Assembly (NCBI RefSeq): GCF_014066305.1
Contig: NW_023501051.1
Span: forward strand, 186,001-250,000
DNA length: 64,000 nucleotides
From: Letharia columbiana
Taxonomy: Eukaryota > Ascomycota > Lecanoromycetes > Lecanorales > Parmeliaceae
Direction of reading: 5' to 3'
Shown here: in pieces, positions 12,901 through 23,713 of the stretch
Position numbering within the stretch: position 1 is the stretch's first letter
How the letters are laid out: every line of letters starts with the position of its first letter
Notes under the pieces: model-generated
Told to the model about the DNA's origin: nothing
The model's input: only the letters and a program-made list of their open reading frames with translations
Databases searched by the model: none
Program-made: the position numbers and the translations under genes

Positions 12901-14744
12901 ATCCCGAAAGATAAGGGCCCCTTGAAGCTCCTAGAGTTGGGGGCTGGCACTGGGGAAACGACCAAAGGGATGGCTGCATTGCTTGCCCAGCTGAATATCC
13001 CGGTTGAGTATACATTCAGCGACCTCTCCGGATCCTTTGTGGCGGCTGCCCGGAGAAACTTCAATGCCTATCCGTTCATGAAGTTCCGCGTTCATGATAT
13101 TGAGAAGCCCCCAGCCAACGACCTCCTCGGCACTCACAAATCATCATCGCCAGCAATGCCATCCACGCTACGCATAGCTTGACGGAGTCCACCAGAAACA
13201 TCCGCAAGGCTCTGCGTCCGGATGGATTCCTTATGATGCTGGAGATGACCGAGCCGGTGTACTGGGTGGACCTCATTTTCGGTCTATTTGAGGGTTGGTG
13301 GCTCTTTGAAGATGGACGGCAACATGCAATTGCACATCAGTCAGTCTGGGAGCGGGACATGCAGTCCGTGGGGTACGGTCATGTCGACTGGACCGATGGT
13401 CATAGCCCTGAGATCAAAATACAACGGATCATTGTGGCCTTGGCTTCTGGACCTCAATATAGCCGTCAGCCCCCTGTCCCGTTACCGGCAAAGAGTGAAC
13501 CTGTTCCCACTGCAGCCCGCAAAGCGGCCGTTGACGATGATGTCCGGAAGTACACCCATGGCTTTGCTGCCCCTGTTCCTTCCAGCTCGACTAGCCCTCC
13601 GAGTGTCTATGAACAATCCGTGCTAATAACCGGAGCATCGGGAAGCTTGGGGACTCACCTCGTTGCTCACACTGCTACTCTTCCTCATGTCAAATCGGTG
13701 ATTTGCCTCAACCGACGAAGCACAACGAAACCAGATGTTCGTCAACATCGGGCTATGGAGGAGAAAGGTATACTCTTCGACGCGGCATGCCAGTCGAAGC
13801 TGCAGGTGTTGCAAACTGACACCAGCAGACCGATGCTAGGACTCGCTAGGAGCGAGTATGACAGTCTCCTCAATACCGTCACTCACATCATACACAATGC
13901 ATGGCCAATGACTGGGAAACGTCCTCTGTCGGGAATGGAGTCACAATTTCAAGTCATGCGTAACCTCATCGATTTTTCACGAGATATCTCGTCCCGGCGT
14001 CCGAAAGGGTTCACGCTCAGCTTCCAATTCATCTCTTCCATCGCGGTTGTTGGGCACTATCCTCTCTGGAGCGGCAACTCGGTAGTTCCCGAGGAGAGAG
14101 TAACTATCGAGTCTGTCCTTCCCAACGTTTATGGAGATGCCAAATTCATCTGCGAAAGAATGCTCGATGAGACTCTGCACAAATGTCCAGACCTATTCCG
14201 CACTATGGCTGTACGCCTCGGACAGATCGCCGGCTCGAAGACCAGTGGGTACTAGAACCCAATGGAGCATCTCTCGTTCTTGATGAAGTCGTCGCAGACG
14301 TTGAAAGTGCTGCCAGATTTTGATGGCGATCTCTGCTGGACTCCGGTCGATGATGTTGCAGGTACATTGAGTGACCTGCTCCTTTCCGAGCGCGCTCCGT
14401 ATCCAATCTACCATATCGATAACCCGGTGCGTCAGCCCTGGCGCGAGATGATCCCAGTCTTATCAGACGCGCTCAATATCTCGTCGACCAACGTGATCCC
14501 CTTTAAGCAGTGGGTCAGACGCGTGCGCTCCTTCCCCGGCGCGGTCGAAAAGGACAATCCGGCGGGCATTCTCATCGACTTGTTGGATGACAACTTCCTT
14601 CGTATGTCTTGCGGGCGCCTTTTCTTGAGCACAGCCAAGACTCGCGAGCATTCCTCAACCCTTGCGGCTGTGGGACAGGTGAGTGCAGAAGTGGCGAGGA
14701 AGTACATCCAGGCATGTAAGGACATGGGTTTCTTGCACGTTTAA
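6940..14744 (+). pseudogene. Broken non-reducing polyketide synthase (SAT-KS-AT-PT-ACP-cMT-R)
   Basis: Remnant of an iterative NR-PKS with reductive release; intact relatives make C-methylated aromatic aldehydes for azaphilones, tropolones or citrinin-like compounds. Domain order: SAT about 6960-7990 (GFCMG nucleophile, GRFH), KS 8110-9360 (DTACSSS, EAHGTGT), AT 9670-10610 (GHSFGE), PT 10820-11760 (GHVIAQT; DTHLSDCFGQVGG), one ACP 11900-12110 (GIDSLMGM), C-methyltransferase 12480-13460 (LELGAGTG), NAD(P)-dependent reductase 13600-14720 (TGASGSLG). One normal intron is at 7578-7627. Breaks that no plausible intron removes: frameshift about 7118-7126 in SAT; frameshift about 10994-11001 in PT; 7-bp tandem duplication at 12587-12600; stop TGA 12709-12711; stop TGA 12790-12792; frameshift about 13137-13143 in cMT; stop TAG 14253-14255 in R. 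Catalytic residues before the breaks are intact, so decay looks recent. The product is not inferable beyond class. Confidence 0.92.
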
Positions 14745-15860
14745 TTAAGTTGCTTATACGATTCGTGTTGTTTTGTAGATCATGCACGTTGGTTAGATTA
14801 TCTTTGATGATGATTCGTACATGCTGTTTTAGAGCCGCGTTTAGCGCCATTTAGCGTATCCAAGATCCATGGCAATGCTTGGCACAGATTTTCTCCCCCT
14901 CTCCCTAATCCACACTATCAACTTCACAACTAGTTTGTATTATAAGAAACTTCTACGCACAAATCAGACCCATCATCTCTGCAAGTTCAATGCTGCTAGA
15001 ATATCGGAAGTAAATACGAACATGACTAATTTATAGACTCACGAATATATTAGCATTTTGTCTGAGGCGGATCATGTCGCTTTTTGAAGGGCAACTTCTC
15101 TTATTTCTCAACTTCTCGATCCCACTTTAATAGTAATTCTCAATTGAACTTTTGTGTATGAAACTTCTACTAGATACTCTCACAATCTCAGCGCTGCTGA
15201 AACTCGGACAGTCCGACTTATGATTGTAAAGTTGATGATTTGAATCTGTGGGGGCGGAAAGGTATTCCAATGCCAAGAGGTGGAACCGTGGAAGCGGGTT
15301 TGGTTATACGCTATTTAGCGCCTTGGCACCGGCCTATATGTACCTACTGCCACCTGTACATACTTCCTTCCTTAGTATTGTTTCCTTCGTCCCCATGACA
15401 CCATGATCCTGGTACGTCCCTGACCTCGCCTCCAAATCCATCAGCGTCTCGGCATCATCGCCGCGGCCTTGATTCCATAGCCTTGCATGAGGGGCGGCAG
15501 GAAGCCTGCAGATACCCGGGGCCCTGCGGAGATTACCACAAAAGCAGCACGTCATCATTGGCGAAACAATGCCTAGTGAGGTCGTTGAGTTGGGGAGGCT
15601 TTGGTCACAGTGGGCATTTCAAATTTTGGATTTACATAGCGCTTGTCTTTACCTTTTTGGCACTTCTCGGGTCTGCGACTGGCAAGGGGTATGGCAGCAG
15701 AAAAATGAGTGAAGTGTATTTTTCATTCTTAAAAAAATGGCTTTTGATCCAGCGTCGCTCATGTGATTTGAAAGATAGTACGTGGTGAACCTAATCCTGT
15801 GGGTGCTGGAACGAGATTGTGAACACCAGCACAGGAAAGTAACCTTCTCGATGGCATGAC
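14745..15860. other. Intergenic region, no gene recognised
   Basis: About 1.1 kb between the convergent ends of the PKS remnant and the epimerase-like gene. It is fairly AT-rich with a few short open frames and no motif I recognise. Confidence 0.55.
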
Positions 15861-16754
15861 TCAAGAGAAGTAGTTCGCTTCCAAGTCCGCAACCAAACCC
15901 GGTTGAGTAGGGTGCCATCCCAGCTCCTTCTGAGTCTTCTCACTCGAGGTGGGATTGTCCATGCCGAGCAAATGGGCGAAGAAGCCAACAGCCCCCATGG
16001 CTTCCTGCACCGACTGACCTTTCAACGGCAGCTGCAGATGCTCGCTGACCACGGTCAAAATGTCTTTCATCGGTACGCCCTGTTCAGCAACGGCATGGTA
16101 GGTGGCGCCCGCGGTGCCTTTCTCCAGCACAAGACGAAGCAGAACCGCAGCATCATCTCGATGGACGGCGGGCCATCGAGCCGATCCATCACCAACGTAA
16201 ACAACCGAGCCCTTTTGGCGGTACATGTCGATCAATCGCGGGAGCATGCCTGGGTCTCCTGCGCCGTGGACCGTCGGTGTGAATCGGACCACGGCGCCGC
16301 GCACATGCTTTTCCTTGGATAGCGCGTAGACCAAATCCGCCGACTTTACGCGGTCGGACATGGGGATGTCCCGTTCGGGTTCCGTGTCCTCGACGGCCAG
16401 TGTTCCCTTGGGCAAACCCAACGTGCCGGAAGCGATGATGAGCGGCTTGTTCGTGCCGGCCAGCACTTCCCCCATGGCTTCAATGGCTGCTCGGTCCGTC
16501 GCACAGGCTCCGGGAAAATCTTTAAAGTCATGGATGAAGGCGAGATGAATGACACCGTCCGCGGCCTTTGCACCGCTCTTTAGACTCTCGATATCACTCA
16601 AATCTCCCTTGTGCGCTTCTGCACCCGCTTTGGTGACGGCTTCGACGTGGGCATCATTCCGAGCGAGACCAAGCACCTGGTGACCGTTTTTGACGAGTTC
16701 TTGGACGGTGGCGCGTCCAATGAAGCCAGCGGCACCTGTGACGAAGACACGCAT
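15861..16754 (-). CDS. NAD(P)-dependent epimerase/dehydratase-like protein (extended SDR)
   Basis: Intronless gene for 297 residues with an N-terminal Rossmann fold. The dinucleotide motif GAAGFIG follows MRVFVT directly, so the ATG at 16754 is clear. The acidic GDLSDIESL segment and the VIHLAFIHDF segment match the core of extended short-chain dehydrogenases. The usual YxxxK is modified: the equivalent stretch reads VYALSKEKHVRG, with Tyr and Lys spaced four apart. The C-terminal region (YVGDGSARWPAVHRDDAA) matches the substrate-binding part of NAD-dependent epimerase/dehydratases that act on small organic carbonyls, a group found as reductases or isomerases in fungal metabolite clusters. 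It lies 3' of the PKS remnant on the opposite strand. No lesion seen; the substrate is unknown. Confidence 0.85.
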   Translation of the reverse strand: MRVFVTGAAGFIGRATVQELVKNGHQVLGLARNDAHVEAVTKAGAEAHKGDLSDIESLKSGAKAADGVIHLAFIHDFKDFPGACATDRAAIEAMGEVLAGTNKPLIIASGTLGLPKGTLAVEDTEPERDIPMSDRVKSADLVYALSKEKHVRGAVVRFTPTVHGAGDPGMLPRLIDMYRQKGSVVYVGDGSARWPAVHRDDAAVLLRLVLEKGTAGATYHAVAEQGVPMKDILTVVSEHLQLPLKGQSVQEAMGAVGFFAHLLGMDNPTSSEKTQKELGWHPTQPGLVADLEANYFS

Positions 16755-18533
16755 GGTTTGCTCGTGCAGTAGGTTTGATGGATTGATGGATTGAAAGATT
16801 GATAGATTCGGAAGAATGATGCTTTGTCAGAGCTGGAATGGGAAGTGGGGATTTCGTAAGCTTGGTGACTTGAGGGAAAAGCTGATGTAAAAATAAGCTG
16901 ATGTCGAGATACTGTGGCATCGGTTTCCGTCTAATCCTTGTTCTTTAAGACCTTTAACGTATGCGTTGTGCATTTCGGACTTCAGACTGAAGGCAGCGAT
17001 AAGTCCGCTGCAATTGACCCTTTTACCCTTTCAATCCGGTTTTTGAACCCTAAATCCGGAGTGTCTAAGTCCGAGATGATGTCAATCACAGTCAACTCTT
17101 CATCCCATATCCCATTCCATATTCCATAGGCAAGGTACAGTATAAAAGTACAAAAGCAAAAGATGGCTGCAAGGCGGCTTTGTTTACTTTGGTGTGGGCC
17201 GAAGGTATGTTGTAAGGGCTGATTTCCGCCTTGTCTACGAGACTAGAGAAAGCTAGCTCCCGAGCATTGGCCAAAATTTCTCGTCCACCTCAAGGTACCT
17301 TACCTTAGCTACCTTGATACTAGCTTACCTTTCAAGACCTAGGAGTCCCACCGCTTGGTGAAAGGACGTTTCTAAATGTCCGGTCGAAGATGACTGTGGG
17401 AGTTCCCGTAGGATCTATCAGTCTTTACCTCACGGATCCTGACGGTTCTAATGATGCCTAATGATCCCTGGTAGCATTGACCTAAGGTAACCATTAGTCA
17501 TGATTCCATCTCCTTCTCGACGAGATGCCTTGAGGTGTAACAGTCCATTCGTTCGGGCCTTTCTTCCGACCTATCTATCTGTCCACACAGTTGCGGACGC
17601 CCGGGTCGGACCTAAATCCCATCGTCGTCATCAACCTCCTATTCTAAAAGTCCTGGGCCGTGGCGATGGTAATCCGCTTATGTTGCATATCCCCAACATG
17701 ACTCCGGCTCCCATGGACAGAATGGATGTCCGTGGAGAGTCATGATATTGACCGGACCGTAATGCTCATCACTTGGGCAAGTTTCGGCTCGGAACGACCC
17801 CCTACGAAGCATTCTTCTAAGCTTCCTTCGGCCTCACTTCAGAGCCATCTACTCTGGAGTTGACAGTCCTCAAACCCCTCTTGAGCCTCTTCTGACTTTC
17901 AATCAAATATACAAACAGTCGCATCGCTGTCTAATGATAACAGAAGTATCGAAGTAATCAACAGTTTTTATCGTGATTGTGATAACGATGTGGCAGCAGA
18001 GAAGGAATTACACATCAAATTACTGATAATTAGTCGCCGAACAAGATATGGATGTACGTCAAAATTGCTGTGATTTAAGACACCTCTACGGGAAACGGCT
18101 TCACCTGCCCGAAAGGATGCTGACTGCCGATCTGGATGCTGATTGCCAGAATGAATGCTAATAGAATGTCCCACCAAAACCCATGCCCGTAGATAGATAA
18201 GTGGTTTTGCCCAATCAACATGGTGGATCTCCATCGGCATCCATTATGTTCATAGGATTAAATTAGCGTCCAGGCGGAAGGATCCTCCCCCAGTGAGATG
18301 CAACACTCATGTTGAGCCTTCTCTCTGAATTCTTGGTTCTTGGCCTGCTTATCCAGCCTTTCCTGCAGGGCCTTACATTAATGCTCAGTCAATTTCTGCT
18401 TACAACCCCAGGTTCCACTCTTCGGAGATATCATTATACCACGAGAATCCATCAAACAATTTGAGACCTCGTCCAATACCTCCAGGTCACTGTAGCGACA
18501 GGATCTCGTCAAATTGAAGACACTAAGCACAGA
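16755..18533. other. Long intergenic region, no gene recognised
   Basis: About 1.8 kb between the divergent starts of the epimerase-like gene and the Zn2Cys6 gene. Short open frames have no recognisable motifs. Segments such as 17290-17340 are rich in short TTACCT/TACCTT repeats, but no ordered array is present. Confidence 0.5.
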
Positions 18534-20488
18534 ATGTTTTCACCAAGCTCCGACACTCAAGCTCCGCGGCAGCTGCCCGGTTCAGCGTGTGAGGAGTGCA
18601 GGAGACGCAAGCTACGATGCGATAGACAGGAACCCCAATGTGGTAACTGTACGGAATCCGACATTGAATGCAATTTTCGAATATCTCGTCCCCCAAGGGG
18701 TCCGAAGAAAGGTCACCTGAAAGCTTTGCGTAATCAAATAGGTAACACAACTGAGCCCCATTCTAGGAACCGAAGCTGATGATGAACACATCCAGCGGCG
18801 TTGGATGATCGTGTAGAGCGGCTGCAAAAGAGGCCCGCAGCGAACAAAGCATACAACAGTCCGTCGCCCGTCCCAGCGGCGGTGGACAATTTTCCGGAGC
18901 AGCTGCAAAAGGAACCCTTAGCGAATCAAGCATGCAGCAGCCCGTCAGAAACTGTATTTATGGACAATTTGATGTCCAGCGAAGTATCTCTCTGGCCTCA
19001 GGATCTCCCGTCCACTTCGTTGGGTACTGAGAACCGCCGTTATGGTTTATCTTCTCCCGGGATGTCTCCAATGGAGAAAGGAGGAACTCCCCCAAATGTT
19101 TATTTGTCGGACTTGGTGAAAGTTGATCTGTACGTAAATCTCAAATATCTTCTTGGTCGGCAACTGATCCATTCCATGTAGCGATCAATTATTCTTTGAT
19201 AGGGTGTATATTTTTGCATCGATGATTCATTAACGTCGCTACGTATCCTGGTCCAAGCAATCGACGAATAGCCCAGCCCGTGTTTGTCTTCAGTATGCCA
19301 TGTGGACCATGGCAGCATCATTTTCGACGCAATTTCGAAACATCCAAGACAATCTCTACCGAGAGACCAGAAACATGTTGGAAGCGTTCGAGTCGGACAG
19401 TGATAAAACCGAGCTGATCTTTTTGGAGCACATCCAGGCATGGATTCTATTGGCAATGTTTGAGTTCATGCACAACAACCATCAAAGAGGCTTGATGAGT
19501 GCAGGGAGAGCATTTCGCCTCGTCCAGATGCTATGTCTTTTTGAAATTGACAGTCCAAGCTATGCTATGGCTCGACAGTCCTGCGCCCCCACGGACCATG
19601 TCAAACCCGAGGAAAGTCGAAGGACGTTCTGGGTAGCCTACACCATGGACAGGGTTGTCAGCTTCAACTATGGATTGCCGCTGACGTTGAATGAATTAGA
19701 GGTGAGCAAGAAGTGATTCCATACAAATGGTGCTAAGTAGTATTCGATCAGATTTGCACTCGGCTTCCCACTCCCGAAGCCAAATTCCAAAGCGGCGAGC
19801 CAGCTCTGATGGGTTTTCTGTGTGAATTCATGGGTGGCATCAACCAAGACAGTGTCCCCCCTTTTACGGAATGCATCATTCTGGCCACCATTTGCGGACG
19901 CAGTGTATCCCACAAGCAACGAATGACCGTTGAGCGAGTTTATGGAGCGTCGACGCAGGACTCCCTCGACCGCCATCAGTGGCTCAATACCATCCTGGCA
20001 GCAAGAATTCCAAGTCCTGTCCCTCAGCTGTCCTTCCACGTCCGAGTCTGTAGATGCCGTACTGATATTTGCAAACCTCCTTGCTCAAGCCACAGTTCTC
20101 TATCTCTACAAGATCATTGAACCCGTAGTCTTGGACAAAGATGAAAACCAGGGTATGATGGCTCAATACGAGCAGCAGTCGCTCACAGCGGCGGAGGAGA
20201 CAAGTCACCTCACCAAAAATGCTGGCGCAGCTGAACCATTTCCAAGTAAATCCTAGCCCTCCCGTGCAGCGTTTTTTCGGGCTTCAACCATTGACTTTCG
20301 GTTCGCAGGCTCATCCGTTCGTCCCGGTCTGCCTTTTTGTGTGTGCAGAATTCTTCATGAAACACAGAAGCGTGAACCGATCCTACGGCCTACAGCTCCA
20401 GGAAACATTGGAAGCTCTCCGCAGATTGGCCGGTTTCAATAATCTTGCCAGGGTCTATCTGCATCTCCTAGGGCTGAATGATGCTTGA
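18534..20488 (+). pseudogene. Broken Zn(II)2Cys6 fungal transcription factor
   Basis: Remnant of a Gal4-type regulator, likely the pathway-specific activator of the cluster. Exon 1 encodes the binuclear zinc cluster (C-x2-C-x6-C pattern in CEECRRRKLRC, then CGNC and a last Cys). Introns fit at 18742-18795, in the stretch before 19182, at 19702-19751 and at 20246-20308. The middle homology region is recognisable (DRVYIFASMIH, SRRTFWVAYTMDR). Breaks: an in-frame TAA at 19231-19233 directly after the conserved MIH motif, a frameshift about 20004-20014, and a frameshift at an A run at 20215-20219. The C-terminal tail (LQLQETLEALRRLAG) is well preserved and ends with TGA at 20486-20488. The TAA fits a CAA-to-TAA change. 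Function is inferred only from family and position. Confidence 0.85.
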
Positions 20489-21800
20489 CCAAAATTTGGG
20501 GCTGCGCGCGCGGTGGTGCCCCCATTGGTGAGTCGAGACTTTGCTGGTGGTTAGTCTCATCAATCCTACAAACACGAAGGGAATCTTGTTACGCTTCCTT
20601 GATTCCATAACCCTAGTAGTGGCTTGGCAGCAGTATATAGCTCCACTGAGCTTCCTCTGACGTACTGGGCGACAAGGCATGTGCGAAGCCTGCAGGGACA
20701 CGTCAGCAGGATGTGCAAGGTGGGTCGAGCGCTAGTACTATGAAACGGTTACGGGAGGCCCTGCCGTGGAGAGAATTGCGAGAGCGGGTAGGTAAAGTAA
20801 ACAATCAATGGGTGAGTTAGTACTAAGGATTTTCTGCTGCAGAGTTTGAATGCAAAAGACTACAAGATATAATCCTCCATGAAAAGCTTCCAAGGGTGCG
20901 ACGCGCTGGCATCGTGTGTCGTGATCCCTTGGAGCCGTCAAATCTCCTCCCACGGGCCTAGGCAGCTTTGACTTGTCACATGGCCATCTGCGGGGATAAT
21001 TCTTGACTGCTGTGTCAGCCGCAGGCAGTAGCGTTTCTGCTCAATGCTTACGGAGGTACCGCAACACTAGTTGGTTCTGTTTGAAGCTTTTGTTGCGGGT
21101 GGTTTGATCCTTCGGGGAATTTTTGATTGGAACATAGAACATAAAATGTCCCGGATGCCAGGCCCAGCCCGTCAACATGTCGCGCTACCGTTGATCAAGG
21201 CTTTGCGAGGCTTAGAACAGCCGGATTGGTGTCTGGAAACTTGAATGTCATGCTTCCTTGGATGAGTTCCTCCCACAGTCTGCCTTGTCCAGAGAGATCT
21301 TGGATTCAGCAGATCCAATCAGACATATTCCTGGCAATAGCATGACTTTGGAACTATTTTAGTCCCAATAGGGTTGGTGGTGGTGGTGGGCCGGAATATT
21401 ATGTTTCCGAGCCGAAATTTCATGAACCCCCTTCTGCAGGAGGCCTTTCTGAGAATATCTGGAAAGGGTGGGTGAGGGAATTTTGAGCACTGCAATAAGA
21501 AACTTCGAAGACTGAAGCCTGGAGCCTGGATCAAGGGATTGAGTCTGAGATTGTTCAATATCAAAACCTCTTCGTCTACTCTTCCCCGTGACTGGATTCT
21601 TTAATTAGATTCCGGAGCCGCTAGTATGCCTCATATTGCGATCCTTCCCCTTCTCTACACGGAAAAGCATGTGGACGGTTGTGAACACAGCCAGTCTTTC
21701 ACGCTCCTACGAGGAGTCTCTCTCTACGCAACCATCCGCTGCTCTTTTTCACAGAGACTTGCCAAAATTGAGCAATGTCGAGCATCCAGGGAATCTGGTC
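20489..21800. other. Intergenic region, no gene recognised
   Basis: About 1.3 kb between the convergent 3' ends of the broken regulator and the SDR gene. A short GGTGGT repeat occurs around 21373-21390. Nothing else is recognised. Confidence 0.5.
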
Positions 21801-22830
21801 TCAGTAGACCAGTCGGACCTTCAACAGATCTTTACCCACAATATTATCCTTCTTGGCCTCGAGTTCGAGCATATCCCACGTGCAGTTGATGTATCTTCCT
21901 CGCAGCCAGTCTCGTCGCTCCGAGGTGAGGTAGACAAGAGTATCCGCGCTGATGTCAGGGGTCTCCGTGAAGACTTGAGCAGGATTAGAACCAAAGTCCT
22001 CATCACGAACAATGAGGCAAAACTACCTAGTTTTTCTTGTTCATTCAAATTTTCCGGCCCTCCCATGATGTCCGTCGGACAGTTGCCGGGGTGGATGGAG
22101 AAACAGATGACTCCCTCTGCGGCGTACTCGGCATTCAGGAGCTGGGCAAATCTCATCACGCCCACTTTGGACGTTTGATATGCGCTCAACATCGGGTTCA
22201 CCAGATGCGCGGCGACACTAGTGACGTGGATCAGGTACTTAGGGCCTCCCGCTTTCAGCAGCAAGGGCAGAAAGGAGCGCGAGACGAGATACGGCCCGTA
22301 GAGATTCACGTCCAGGACCCGCCGCCATTCATCGGGATCTGAGTCTACCACCAGACCGAATTTGCCCAGAATGCCCGCGTTGCTCACCACCACGTCGCAG
22401 TGGCCAAACTCGCGTTCGACGGTACTCGCTGCCTGTTCAACACTCTGCCGATCCGCCACGTCAAGCTGGACCGGAAGGAACTTGGGAGGACCTCGATTGG
22501 CAGATACGGCGGCCAACCGGATGTCGTTCGCTAGGGACGACAGGTCAGACCGGGCTCCAACGGCGATGGATGAAGCGCCCGCCTTCGTGAAAGCCAGCGC
22601 CATCGCGCGGCCGAGACCTCTGGATCCGCCGCTGATGAAGACAACCTTGCCGGACAGGTCGGCTTTGGTAGGATCAATCGCCGGGTAGGTGTCATTGTGT
22701 ACGTGAACGGTCACGTCGTAATCCTCCCCTATGTCGAACTATCAGTGGACAAAGAACGTCGCAAGAGAGAGAAAGAAATGTAGCGACCAGGTCCCTCTAG
22801 AATGTTCGGTGTCCCTTTTGGAGGCGGCAT
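21801..22830 (-). CDS. Short-chain dehydrogenase/reductase (classical SDR)
   Basis: NAD(P)-dependent oxidoreductase. Three exons join in frame: 22788-22830, 22027-22728 and 21801-21973, giving 305 residues. Exon 1 supplies MPPPKGTPNILEG; exon 2 holds the cofactor motif SGGSRGLGRA, the NNAG-equivalent VSNAG, the catalytic Ser (VTSVAA) and YQTSK with Tyr and Lys spaced four apart; exon 3 supplies the C-terminal SADTLVYLTSERRDWLRGRY segment. Without the second intron the C terminus would look frameshifted, but the 53-nt intron at 21974-22026 has good borders and a CTAAT branch site. The first intron (22729-22787) has the unusual donor GTCGCT, so the N terminus is less certain. Likely a tailoring reductase or dehydrogenase of the cluster; no lesion seen. 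Confidence 0.85.
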
Positions 22831-23713
22831 GGTGTCTTCAAGCGCACTTCCTGTGAAAAAATAATTATCCACCGTAGAGTACTCTGCTGCCTTTGTGGGT
22901 TCGAGTTCATAAAGTCAGTGTCATTGCTCCACCAAGAAAATTTGTAAGTCTGATGACAGGAGACATGTATGAAAGGCGTCATCAGGACTCACAACAAATG
23001 TCGTGGTCGTAAGAAAGTCCGTAGAGAAAGTCCGCGGAAAAGCATCGAGCTTCTGTCTTCCCAGCTTTGGCCTCTCCCTCTCTTGGATTTAGTCTATTTT
23101 GCTTCCACTTTTATCCTGTCTGCTTCAGCATTTCTTGCTCCAATCTTTCCTATCTCTCATGTTCTGATCTTGCGAGCCTTTCTCTTCTGTTTCCGTTCCA
23201 AGGCCCGTGGACCCGAGCCGGCATCCTCGTCCCGCTAATTTACGTTACGTTGCCAGTCTTCTGTGTTAGCTTCCAAAGCTCCACCGTCTAACAAGCTGGC
23301 CTTCGAGCCGGAACGCCCTCACTGATCCGCTGTTTGCTGGTCCTCACATAAGCTTTCCTCGCAGACCTGCTCGGGGTACGTGCCGAGGCATTCATCGTTC
23401 GATGAATTTAACGTCGTTCCTCCTCGTGCTCTTTCATATCCTTGTTGCCGTGACCAGCGGTGCATCCTTCTCGTTGGCAACAGGCCAGTACCTGTTCGTG
23501 TTCATTGTATGGGAAACACGCTGTTACGCAGGCAAATATGTATCTATTGTACGTGTTGTTAATATAACGTTGTGTACATGTGGCTCTTAGCATCGTCAAG
23601 AGTAGAAGGAACTACGACAATGGTCGAAGACAACAATGTTATGCCCTGTTAAATAGAGGAGAGACCCCTGATGTAACTCATAGCCACAGAACCTCGATGG
23701 CCAGGTTTCTCCC
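22831..23713. other. Intergenic region, no gene recognised
   Basis: About 0.9 kb upstream of the SDR gene and downstream of the O-methyltransferase remnant. A pyrimidine-rich stretch at 23060-23240 gives hydrophobic-looking open frames in several frames, which is a composition effect. No gene supported. Confidence 0.5.

Noticed and set aside
6940..14744. All PKS breaks are sequencing errors
   Set aside because: Neighbouring genes of similar total length read without a single indel, and a 7-bp duplication and in-frame stops are not typical read errors; raw reads would settle it.
21801..22026. Apparent frameshift at the C terminus of the SDR gene
   Set aside because: A 53-nt GT-AG intron with a CTAAT branch site restores the family C terminus, so the gene is intact.
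22969..23600. Hydrophobic open frames suggesting small membrane proteins
   Set aside because: Pyrimidine-rich sequence yields Leu/Phe/Ser-rich frames in more than one frame; no conserved motif or start context.
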